In this document: piece after piece, positions 48,118-58,800 of the stretch
Layout: every line of letters starts with the position of its first letter
Numbering within the stretch: position 1 is the stretch's first letter
Assembly: GCA_019096155.1 (NCBI GenBank)
Contig: JAHCVI010000001.1
Span: 9,424,001-9,488,000, forward strand
Direction: 5' to 3'
DNA from: Staphylotrichum longicolle
Lineage: Eukaryota; Ascomycota; Sordariomycetes; Sordariales; Chaetomiaceae
DNA: 64,000 bases
Made by a program: the position numbers and the translations under genes
Notes under the pieces: generated by a model
Told to the model about the DNA's origin: nothing
Database searches by the model: none
Seen by the model: the letters and a program-made list of their open reading frames with translations, nothing else

Positions 48118-48722
48118 TTTCACAGGATGCTCAACAACGTAAATATTCTTGCTCGATTCTCAACTGCGTAGGAAGCCAACTCAAGCATAAACTACAGCAT
48201 CCAGGAAGTCGGCGAACATAAACGAGAGGGGGGGCTCCATCACTTGCCGATTTATATGCCCGCCCTCATGGACGACAAGAATTCCATGGTCGTCAACGGC
48301 CAGCTCAACAAGTGCATGCTTACCTTACCGAGGAGTGCAAGCCAATATCGAATTGGGGGTCCGCGAGGAGATTCCCGACGGTTGTCACCCAAACACCGCC
48401 TCTCCCGGCCCGGCTGTATGGATAAGTTGCCTGGATCGTGAGTGCCAAGCAGGGGTACATTTTTCTCCTGAGCGAATGAACTGAAAGCTGCCCTCGCTAA
48501 GAGCCGCTTCTTCATCTAAGACGCAGGGCGCGCAATATGTGATATATCTTGGGTGACGGACTCCCGGATGGCGGGGCCATATCATCACTGACGCGACGTA
48601 GCAGCCTTAAACCACATCTGCCGAGTTCCGCGTCTACTTTGGTGACAAGATGAAACAATGCTCCCTCAAGTAACCCACTACTGCGTAAAACGTCTGACGT
48701 CGTTCAAAAGTCCCCCCAACCC
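48118..48722. other. Intergenic: promoter of the Cu-only SOD
   Basis: About 600 bp. No gene seen. Confidence 0.55.
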
Positions 48723-50414
48723 TTACGAGCTACGCCAACCCTGAATCTCGTCCAGGGTAAGAACATAATCGCTGGTGTAGATCTGGAAAACGTCAGTCAC
48801 AATCAAAACTACTGTCAATCTTTCAAAGTAAAACAATTCTCACCTTCTTCAGGTTGTCGAGCGAGTTCCAGTCCGGGTTGTTGATGAACGTGTCACCCCA
48901 GACGGCGAACCACAGCCAGTGCGCCTCGTAGGCCTGCAGCAGGTCCGGAAGCGGCGCGGCGCCCACCTCGGACGCGGCAATCATCTTCTTGTCCTTGCCG
49001 AGCTCAATGAGCTGGTTGTACTGCGTGGACATGGGCTACACAAGGGGCGTCAGCTCAATCTTCGAGAGAAGCAAACGAAAAAAGTCCCTGCACTTACACC
49101 ATTGCCCTGGGCATACACATCAGCGCTGAGGATGTCGACGGTAGCATCGCCCGGGTACCACTCCGGCAGGATCGAGTTCCACACCCAGATCAGGTTGTTG
49201 ATCTTGTGGTAGTTGGTCAGGCGGTCGTAGAGGATGCCGTAGAGCTTCTTGGCCGGCTCGGGGCCCTTCGCGCCCCACCAGAACCAGCCGCCCTCGGCCT
49301 CGTGCAGCGGGCGGAACAGCACGGGCACGCCCGCCGTCTGCAGCCTCTTGAGCTGCACCGCGATGGCGTCGATGTCGCGGATCAGCAGCGTGTAGTTGGC
49401 GTTGGTCGTCGAGCTCAGCGCCGCAGCCACGTCGAAGTCGGTCGCGTCCGTGTAGAAGCCGCTCCACCACTTGTGCGCGTCCGTGTCGTACAGGCCCGTC
49501 GGCGCGTTCCAGTGCCACAGCACCGACACGATGCCGCCGCGGTTGTGGTGCGTGATGGCCTCCTCCACCGCCGTGCCCACCGTGCCGCGCTCCACGCGCG
49601 ACGGCGAGTAGTCCATCAGGTCGACCGACACGAGCGCGGGCGTCTTGCCCGTCTGCTGCGCGATCCAGTTGGCGTACGAGAGCTCCTGCTGGCCCGAGAG
49701 GATCTTCTTGCCGTAGATGGAGCGGAGGTACTTGTAGAGGGCCTTGGCGTTGGCGTCAGCTGCCGCGTTGACGGGGGAGGCGTTGATCTGGTGGGCCGGG
49801 CGGGGGGCCGAGGGGGTGAGGGTGATGGAGTCGATGAGATACCTGGGAGAGTTGTTAGTTGCTACCTAGAAGATGTGCCTGGTTGGCGTCTCTAAGCCGG
49901 CGGGCATACCATCCCCAGTTGTTGACAATGTCGATCGTGTTGGAACCCGCGTTCAGGAGGACCTGTCCGGCGGCAACGCTGGTGAAGGTGGTGCCGGCGG
50001 CGAAGAACACCTCGCTGCTCGCGCCGCCATTGAGCACCACGGATGTGCGCTTGTCGCCGTAGATGGCGGCAACGCGGATGCTGAGGTCGTAGAGACGAGC
50101 CGTCGCGCTGTCAACCTTGAAGGTGATCTTGTCGGTTGCCTGGTCGAAGCCAGTCACGTAGCCAGTGCCTAAAACAATGCTGATCAGCATGTGTCGACCC
50201 CTTTTGCTCGGTAGCTAGCATGCAAGTACTCACCAGTGTACCCTGTCTGGGCCGTGTCAACCGTCGTCCCGGACAGAATCGCGTTCTCAGCCTCGTACGT
50301 CCGAGCAGTCCCGGGATTCGGCGTGGTTGTCGGAGCCGCACATGACGGCGCTGCGTTTGCTCCAGCCGCCAATGCGACGATGCCACAGAGCAGGGCCTTG
50401 AAAGTTCTGGCCAT
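48723..50414 (-). CDS. Secreted GH26 endo-beta-1,4-mannanase with N-terminal CBM35
   Basis: Five exons (50414-50234, 50168-49910, 49842-49098, 49035-48844, 48782-48723), all in phase, give 478 residues. Signal peptide about 1-21. A CBM35 module (about 38-150) begins TYEAENAILSG and ends DIVNNWGWYLIDSI. The GH26 barrel follows: SGQQELSYANW, VSVLWHWN, the general acid E328 in RPLHEAEGGWFWWG, and the nucleophile E418 in AASEVGAAP. WLWFAVWGD closes the active site. The enzyme cuts mannan and glucomannan in the cell wall of plants; the CBM35 probably binds mannan or uronic-acid decorations. The final exon has just 20 codons. Confidence 0.94.
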
Positions 50415-52476
50415 CGTGGATGTTGATCAATCCCGAGTCGTCAGGGGTTGAACCAGGTTCCCTGCCAGCCAGAAAGGAGGACTGGAAGGGATGGCGTCCA
50501 TTTAAGTAGCGAATATAACAACTTCGCAACCCGGGCGCCATATCGCATCACTTGATACCGAGTATACCGAAAGCATGCTTTCACGGCTCTTGGTATGTGG
50601 GGTTGGTGGTCTAATGTCGGAGGGAAATGCTCCGACAGGACACTCCGGCTCGTCGCGCCGTGGGTGCTTCTGAACACATCGCCGCATTCGTGGAGAATTG
50701 GCCAATCCCCTCCCCTCACAATCCCTTGGCAGGAGAAACGAACGGAAGGGAGTACAAATTGGGATAGGTTCTGCGCTGCGATTCGGATGCCGTTCAATTG
50801 CTGCCGACATCAGCGACAAAACCTCTCTCAATGACCTCAAGTTTGCAGACAGAAGATGCCAGAACACGGAAGGTAAACCTCAGAGGACGTGCAATTGATC
50901 ACGTTATAATAAGGTAGACGAAGTTCTCTACTCCAACCACTCGAATCTTAACAGAGTGGCAACGTCAGCCAGCCGAGTGAATGATACAAACGATCATTGA
51001 CTTAATGCAATCTGAACATGCCTCTATGTCTGCAACCGGTCGGGATGTCAGTGAACTACCTCAGATCTCATTCTGGGAGGGTTGGCGATTTTGAAAGGCT
51101 CGTCTGCTGTACGCACACCCAGCAATGCTAACGACCCTTTAACAGTTGATTCCGTTCCATTCAAAGAATGGACTCTACGCATTCCGACTCAGGATTCTGC
51201 CTTCCGCTCTTTGACGCGCTAGTAGCGACTTGGGGCATATCGCCGAAGGGAGACGTCATCTTCGCCAAGAGAACCCCGGGCGGTGAACGGCGTCGTCGGA
51301 ATTCAACGACGGTCATTTTTCCCATCGCCATGGAAGCTGGCAGTATCAAAGTTATCAGTCGAACCGAGGGTTGAGACGGAAGGGTGCATGCATCTCAGAC
51401 CAGGCCTAAGTGCATTCAAAGTGTCAACCCTGAAATTCCGCTCTGTACCTAGGATGGCGTCTGTTGGGCGGAGCGTCTGCCGAGGGAACCACCTAGTTGT
51501 CAAGTGTTGTTTAAACAGCTTGTTAAGTAGAACTGGTCAGCCACGGTTTATGTGCTTCAGCTGACCATGAGCAAAGATGAAGATTAGGTAGGCTAAGGCG
51601 AAATTTCTAATAGTGCCGATATTTTCCACAACCCGATAAATCAATCAGCTTCGCGACCAGAGATTGCCCCTGGGGCCAAGTTACTTGATTGACTCGATAT
51701 GGAAGCTGTTCTCAATGTTTCCACCAAGAGTGTTGGAGAAGGGGACAATCAGGCAGTTTGCATGGTGGCAGTGCTGTAGTAGCACGGTGCTGGTTGCTGA
51801 GACTCTCCGCAAGAACTTGATGTTCAAATATTGGTCCCATGTCTGTGAGCCTGTGAGACTGTAGATGCGCGTTGGGCGTGCGAGGTACAGGTATGCCCGA
51901 ATGGATGTCGGACACGTGGACTGCCGACTGACCCCATGTGCGACAGCCTACCGTACCTAAGATACCTAGCTAGGTACCTAGGTACTGACCTTAACTTATC
52001 CTCAATCAGAACCTGAATCATTGGAATGCTCTGCGGCGGGAACAGCGGCCCGTAGTTTGATGTTCAGTTCTAGGTCCCACTGCTTTGAGAGCAATGGTTT
52101 GCAGTGAGCTTTGAATGGGCTTTCTAACGCCTTTTGGGTTTTCATTTGTGTAAAGGCATAGATGCACTCCACATCGGAATCGGAACCGAAACTCTCAACT
52201 CTGAAGATCACATGCAACTGAAAGCTCTTCCATTGTCCAATTAACTCCCGTCCTTACCTGATTTAAGCTTGTTTTAGCACCAACCCCAGGTTTTTCCTTT
52301 TCGGGTCCTTTGATCCAATCAGGCACGACATGGGCAAGGTTTCAGTGGCACTGTATTAACCTGGCTGAAAGTCGCGAAACAGCTTAGACCATGGTCAATT
52401 GAACACTGAGCACATGTCGGGGGCTCTCTCCGTCGATACTTGCGGGATTCACCTCGAAGATTCACTCTAATCTAAG
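50415..52476. other. Intergenic, about 2 kb upstream of the Fot1-like element
   Basis: No gene supported. It contains the mannanase promoter and, at 51949-51988, a cluster of CCTA/TAGG palindromic words (such as TAGGTACCTAGGTAC). Composition becomes more AT-rich than the coding regions. Confidence 0.5.
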
Positions 52477-52478
52477 TA
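52477..52478. repeat. Target-site duplication TA (left)
   Basis: TA dinucleotide immediately outside the left terminal repeat, matched by TA at 54331-54332. Tc1/mariner elements insert at TA and duplicate it. Confidence 0.8.
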
Positions 52479-52522
52479 ACGTACTTTATAAGCGAGCGAC
52501 GCATATAAGCGAGCGACGCACT
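52479..52522 (+). repeat. Left terminal inverted repeat, 44 bp
   Basis: Identical over all 44 bases to the reverse complement of 54287-54330. It contains two tandem copies of the 17-mer TATAAGCGAGCGACGCA, which are likely transposase-binding sites. Confidence 0.93.
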
Positions 52523-52577
52523 GTCCACCTCGACGCGTCTCCTCTACATATTCTACTAAATCCTATCACAACAAACA

Positions 52578-54115
52578 ATGCGCAGCCCTTCAAAAGAAGC
52601 CAGGCTTCTTTTGGCCTTTGAAGCCATCCAAAACAATAATAAACTAAGCATTCGAGCGGCAGCCAAGCTCTACAACGTGCCCGAAGCAACGCTTCGCCAT
52701 CGACGCGCTGGCCGGCTTCCTCGACGCGACATTGCACCTAATTCGAAGAAGCTCACCCAATCCGAAGAGGAGGCTATTGTTCAATACATCCTTGAGCTAG
52801 ATGCACGATCATTTCCACCAAGGCTACGTGGTGTAGAAGATATGGCCAACCATCTATTACGCGTACGGGATACGCCCCCTGTCGCAAGCTCTGGGCATAC
52901 AACTTCGTCAGACGCAAGGAAAAGCTCCGGACGCGATGGACACGTCGGTACGACTACCAGAGGGCCAAGTGCGAAGATCCAAAGGTTATTGGCGAGTGGT
53001 TTACCCTCGTACGAAACGTCAAGGCGAAGTATGGTATCGTGGACGACGATATCTACAACTTCGACGAGACTGGGTTCATGATGGGCATCATCTTTGCGGG
53101 TATGGTGGTCACGACCTCGGACGGCCGTGGCAAAGCAAAACTAGCCCAGCCTGGCAACCGCGAATGGGCAACGGTTATCCAGGAGTCAATGCCCTCGGCT
53201 GGCTATCCCTCCGTTTCATCTTAGCCGCACAGTACCACCTCGCCAACTGGTATACCGAGTGCGACCTCCCGGCTGACTGGCGCATCGCAACCACCGACAA
53301 TGGCTGGACCACCAATGCGGTAGGCCTAGATTGGATCAAGCACTTCGACTTCCATACAGCACCTCGTACGAAAGGCAAATACCGGTTGTTGATCCTCGAC
53401 GGCCACGAGAGCCACCACTCGACCGAATTCGAGCTCTATTGTCAGCAGAACAACATCATCACGCTCTGCATGCCTCCGCATTCCTCCCACCTCCTCCAGC
53501 CACTCGATGTTGGCTGCTTTGGACCGCTGAAGCGGGCGTACGGTCGCCAGGTTGAGGACTTGATGCGGATGCATCAACCACGTCAGCAAGCTCGAGTTTC
53601 TCTGTTCTTTCCGCGAGGCCTTCTTTGCCTCTATCACTGAGAGGAATATCCAGGGCGGCTTCGCAGGGGCTGGCCTTGTGCCGTACGATCCAGAGAGGGT
53701 GCTTTCTAAGCTGGATATCAAGCTTCGTACGCCAACACCTCCGACCTCACGGCCTGGCACTGCCCAACCTTGGGTCTTCCAGACACCCCACAACCCCCGA
53801 GAAGCCGACTCGCAGTCAACGCTCATCAAGACTCGCATTACCAACCATCAAAACAGCTCCCCGACTTCGATGTTAGCTGCTGTAGACCAGCTTGCCAAAG
53901 GCACGATGGCTGTAATGCACCAAGTGACCCTCTTACAGGCAGAGGTCTCTTCGCTCCGCAAGGCCAACGAGGCACTAAGCAAGCGCCGGAGAGCCAAAAA
54001 AACACGTGTACGGCTTGGGGGATCACTTGCTGTACAGGATGCATACGGTCTACTAGATCAGAAGGCTAGAGTGAAGAGGGGGTGCAAGAAACGCAGCCGG
54101 GCGGTAGTGGTATAG
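52578..54115 (+). CDS. Fot1-type transposase with three apparent indels
   Basis: About 513 residues when three short gaps are allowed for: near 52883 (one base), 53182-53183 (one base) and 53573-53574 (two bases). The N-terminal HTH (SIRAAAKLYNVPEATLRHR) and CENP-B-like second DNA-binding domain precede the catalytic core. The three catalytic aspartates are present in NFDETGF, LLILDGHESHHS and HLLQPLDVGCFGPLK, the DDD arrangement of pogo/Fot1 enzymes. A coiled-coil segment (QVTLLQAEVSSLRKANEAL) lies near the C-terminus, which ends basic. As written the frame is broken three times. Given the same indel style in neighbouring genes, the copy may actually be intact. Confidence 0.88.
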
Positions 54116-54286
54116 GGGGGGTTCGTACGAAGGTTCGGTGCTGTAGTGTGCGGCAAGCCTGGCCATAATGCCCGCACTTGCCAGGAGGCTACAGAATCAT
54201 CTGATTCAGCTATTTCTGATGAAATTATAGTTGGTTCCTAGTCTTGTTGTATTGTAATTGAGGATAGTATTTGTTGAGTAGTGGGG

Positions 54287-54330
54287 AGTGCGTCGCTCGC
54301 TTATATGCGTCGCTCGCTTATAAAGTACGT
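54287..54330 (-). repeat. Right terminal inverted repeat, 44 bp
   Basis: Perfect inverted copy of 52479-52522, with the same internal pair of 17-bp units. Confidence 0.93.
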
Positions 54331-54332
54331 TA
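54331..54332. repeat. Target-site duplication TA (right)
   Basis: TA immediately outside the right terminal repeat, matching 52477-52478. Confidence 0.8.
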
Positions 54333-54514
54333 TTGGTGTTGTGTGATCTATGTCTTGGAGTTTCAACTTCCCATCACAGAGGCAAGGGAATGATAATGAC
54401 AGCCCCGGTTGAACCCACCAAAAGAACGCCGACAGAAAGGCTCAAGTTTATTCATCATGCGACGTGGTATCAAGAACACAGAAAACAAAGAAAACAAGTG
54501 ATACAACAGGCCGC

Positions 54515-55887
54515 TTACTGGCCCGAGGTCATGGTAAAGTCCCTCTTGACCTCGATCCCCCTATCCGCGGACGGCCACGAGGGCTGCGCGGGCGACCCGA
54601 CCTTGATCTCCGTCCGGACGGTCGGCTTCAGCCCCAGCTTGAACTTGTCCATCCTCCCGTATTTCGAGATGCCCTCGCTCGGCAGCTCGGAGCGGTTCAC
54701 TGGCACGCGGATCTCCTTGTCGGAGCGGTCGTCGCTCTGCAGCTCCACGTCCTCTGGGTAGATGATGCCCCTGCTGCTGCCCGCCTCGTCGGTGCTCTTG
54801 AGACGGCTCCCGTGGGACATGTCGCGTCCCGAGGACCGCTTGTAGTACTTGTTCTCGCTCTTCCCGCTCTGCGAGCGCATGCCGGGGAACCACCCGGAGA
54901 GGAGAGGGCGGAGAGTGGGGAGGCAGGCGCAGGTGATGCCGCAGCAGAGCTCGCCGACGGACCAGCACGAGGAGGCCACGTTGTCCCAGGTAACGTCGTC
55001 GCTGAGCTTGAGGTACTGAATGCGGATGACGGAGATGGCGCAGGTCTGGGCGAATGTAAGTAACGGGCTACGGGATGCGCGAAGCGGGGTTGACTCGAGA
55101 CTTACGAAGAAACCGAGACAGAAGACACCGATCAGGCCGAGCTTCTGTCCCCTGCGGAGGTTGAGGCGACTAATTGCCGGGAGCGGCAGGACGAAGACGA
55201 TGACGTCGGTGACAATGTTCCCTGCCGCGTTGACGTACCAGAACGGAAGGTTGGGGATACAGGTGCCGGGCGTTGCTGGTAGCCAGAACTTGTGAATGGG
55301 CGAGCACGTGAAGATGACGACGAGGAGCTGGGAGATGGACCAGAGGGCGACAAAAACGAAAGCGATCTTGATGACGAGCCGCATCTGGCCTGTTCCCAAG
55401 ATGCGGTAGTACTGGAGGAGGAAGGTGAGTTTGGTGGCTGTCAGTGAGCCGTTGTACAGCACAATCGAAGTGTAGAATGTCTTGGGGGCATGCGTTAGCT
55501 CGAGCGGCGGGATGACGGACGGGAATATCCGATCTTACTCTGAAGTACAGCGGGATATTTGACGGATCTACCACAGCGAGATGCTTGCCGTGACCGTAGA
55601 CGGTATCTGCCAGGAGCTGTCAGTTGGGCGGTGCAAAGCGGCAAGCTAGAAGAGCGAGGACACATACTCGTGGCGACCATGATGCCACTGCCTATGGCGA
55701 GGATCATTGCAATGACCGCGGCCCAGTCATCCGCACCAAACTGTCGGATCATGACGGCGCGGATGTATGTCCGCAGGATCACCGCAGCGGAAGCAACCGA
55801 GAGAGCCGTGGCGACAACGGCGATAACGACCCCAGCCCTAGACTCATACAGGGCGGGGTCGAGCGGTGGTGTTGTGGTCGCCGACAT
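54515..55887 (-). CDS. PTH11-like seven-helix membrane protein (no CFEM domain)
   Basis: Four exons (55887-55668, 55606-55539, 55480-55106, 55045-54515) give 397 residues. Seven hydrophobic helices fill the first 275 residues, with the fungal rhodopsin-like landmarks FGADDWAAVIAM, DTVYGHGKH (the Asn before it is made by splicing), the C-to-C pair FTCSPIHKFW/GTCIPNLPFWYVN, DVIVFVLPLP and IRIQYLKLSDDVTWDNV. A cytosolic tail of about 120 charged residues follows. These proteins are treated as candidate receptors for surface or nutrient cues (PTH11 class); ligands are generally unknown. The extracellular CFEM domain of Pth11 itself is missing. The gene ends 182 bp from the transposon. Confidence 0.87.
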
Positions 55888-58800
55888 GGCCAAGTCGGAA
55901 TCTCTCTGTCTTCGAGCGAGTTCTTCTGTCTGTGCGGATCGAAAGATGGCGTGTTTGCGGTGGGGAGTTCAAGACGCGAAGCTGGCGGGCCCACGGCGGG
56001 AGCTATCTGCGGGAAGATGGCACCATGATATACAGGGCCGGGTTCGGGAGTTGTTTAGTTCAGAGCTCACCACGGACCTCTTCGGTCAAGGCGGTGGCGA
56101 GGGAGGGTTGGGACGATGGGATTGTTTTTGGGACGCAGGCCACAGACGGGGGCAGGAAGGGGGTTGTCGCTTCGACCGATGCGCCCCTCGAGCGATATAC
56201 ATAACTCAAACCGCACAAGCGGACGGGAGAAGAGTGGACGGCTCCCCGGACTCCTAGGCCCGACTATCTGCACGCTCGGATGCCGGAACGTCTCTTGGTG
56301 GGCCATGGTGGTGCTTTCATTGGCCTCGTCCCCATCCCACTCCCACCGGGCCCGTTCCGCAGGGACGCCGCCAAGGGCATCGAGACTGCAGTCGCACTCG
56401 CGGTGGAACTGGCCCTGCTCCCCATCAGTTTACCCGGTCCTGGCGCCCGCAATCCTGACACTCGCTAGCCCGGGCTTCACCTTTGGGACAATGCAAACAG
56501 GCAGCGCGGAGAGCAGCGCGAGACGAATTCGTCGTGCGCTCCATGACGATCACTCCAGACTCCAACCTGCTTTCTGCTTTCTGCTTCCTGTTCAGTGATT
56601 AGCCCCTCAGCCCAATGCAGCATGACGGTCAGCTCAGGCTCGGCCCACTGCCCGGCGCCAATGACGATTTCCTCGCATCCAGCACCATGCCGCTTTGGGT
56701 CGAGATATGGTTTTCCAGAAGCAGAGGGCGGTCCAAGGACCGGATTTGGATGGTCGCACACCATGGCACTTGGGCCGCCGGGGACCAGGAGGCGCAAGGA
56801 GAAAATGGGAAGCGAACACGGGTTTGATTGCGCAGGGATGAGATCCATGGAATTTCCCCAACCCTGGTTCTTCTGCTTGCAGCGTGCAGCATCAGTGCGC
56901 GCTGCGGGCTGAAGAACGGAAAAGCCACAAAGGGGGCACGCGGGAAGGTTGGGCTGGGGGAAATCGGGGCAAGGCAGGTGGAGGTGCGGGGGTTTGCATG
57001 CTCAGGCAGGAAGCTCCTCAACGTCGCACTTGACCAAAGCGAGGATGGACCAGGTCTCACCTGCTCCACCATCGTCTGTGCACACGGCATCCAGGGCCAC
57101 CAAATCTCGGCCTCGCCTTCGCCAAACCCAAAATCGCAGCAATTCTTGGATCGACCGCCAACACGCCCACACGAATACGCGCGAGCGTCAGTGCGAGTGC
57201 AGAGTGCAGACAGCCTTGATCGAACTGAGGAAGGTCGTTGAGCCAACGTCAGTAAGCCGCGGTGTCGAGACCGCGCGAGAAACGCCACACGAGCTTGTTT
57301 TTGTTTCCCATCTGCAGGAGAAAGCAGGACCGTCACCAAAAGGCAACTTCATCCCTCTCCTTCGATTCCTTCAGCCGTTGGCAGGCTAGGCAGGCTAGTG
57401 CAGGCGACGTCAAGGCGCACCCTCGATGTGGGGGCCGACGATCACGGTACCAAAGTCATCGAATTCTCCAGCCGTCTGCTCAGTGCCCTCGACACAATTC
57501 GCTTCACGCAGTGCTGACATCGCCTGCTGGGGCGGATGAGCGGCGTTGGCTAATGCTCCCCCATGAGATTAGCCGGAGAACATACCTACAGCAGTTGCAA
57601 CAGCTCGACTCCCAGAGGTAAAACGAAAGTTGCGGCTTGAGATGAGAGTCGTCGTTTGAAACCAAGGTCATGTTCTCGAGCACGTGTGCATGCTCCCCCC
57701 TCAAAACTGTGCTTTCCTCCATCTGATCGACCGGGCTCGCCGACAACCATTCGGCGAGGTGAGGCGCTGAACGGAAGCCTTGGCGCTGAAGCTAACGTTG
57801 ACGGAATAAGTTAGACTTGCGATCCAAATCCCCGAGCCTGTGTTACTAACTAGCGTTAGTTTGCAGGACAAAACGAGATGAGAGCACCAAGGAGTTTACT
57901 GTGTAAGTGTGAGGAAGGAGCAGAAGCGCCGGTACTAGCTGGGGTTTCTCCCCGGGAATCTCGAAATGAGCAAGATCTGGATATCCCCTGGAACACATCC
58001 CCCCTCGTCCAGCCCTGTGCGATCCTGGCCGGGGCGCCAATGGTTGCGAGGACCGAGAGCGACAAGCAAACTGTCTGTTCATGCTTCGGAAACACAAACT
58101 CCACTCTCTACCAATACCGGCTCGAAGCCGCGCCCCAAGTTTCTGCAAGATCCAGCAGTAGATTGATTGCAAGTGTAGCATCGCCTGCGTCTAGCATCGC
58201 TTGTTGGCTCGTTTAGGGTGCAATAGTGCCCCGGGTGACCGACCGCCCAGAGGCCCCCCCTGTGCCCCGGTACCACAGGATTCCACATCTCCGTCCTAGG
58301 CACAGTAATACCTAACGGATACGGGAGTAGCGTTACAGAAGCTTTCCATCTTTCCCAAAAAAATTTGATGGCGGTTGGAAAACGAAGCTGGAGAGGGGTC
58401 AGTTCAATTCTAACCTTTGCTGTCTCGGCTGTGTTCTCGATGCATGTGACACAGGCAGCGCAAGTCGCCGCTGAAACTTGTTTGAAACGAGAGCCCCACG
58501 CCGGCGAGCTTATTGATGCCAAGTATGCACCAAGCCAGGCCAGACTTCCAGCTGCTGCTTCGGGACCTCAGTGGTCCCCACACCATGCAGGTGATGGCTA
58601 TGGGATGGGGGACATGATCCCCAACGCCGGGTCTGTGCAACGGGAAGGGCCTGCCATCTCTGTCTGGCGAACCGAGTTCAACTGTCGCATCCATAGTGCT
58701 CAGAGGTCCTTCAAGGGTCACTTCACTGATGGTCACAGCCATTCCTTGTCAATATGTAAGACATGTTCATGGTCAAGTGAGTGATATGGGCGATATGGGA

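Larger units (their letters stand above)
52479..54330 (+). mobile_element. Fot1/pogo-type DNA transposon, complete, 1852 bp
   Basis: The element is bounded by perfect 44-bp inverted repeats and TA duplications and carries a single transposase gene. Fot1 elements of Fusarium have the same repeat length, a similar total size and the same DDD transposase type. The identical termini point to a recent insertion. Confidence 0.93.

Noticed and set aside
51168..51374. 68-codon plus-strand frame upstream of the transposon
   Set aside because: No recognisable domain, splice pattern or composition typical of genes here.
52578..54115. Calling the transposase a pseudogene
   Set aside because: The three breaks are of the same short-run type seen in housekeeping genes, all three catalytic Asp are present and the termini are perfect; error is at least as likely as decay.
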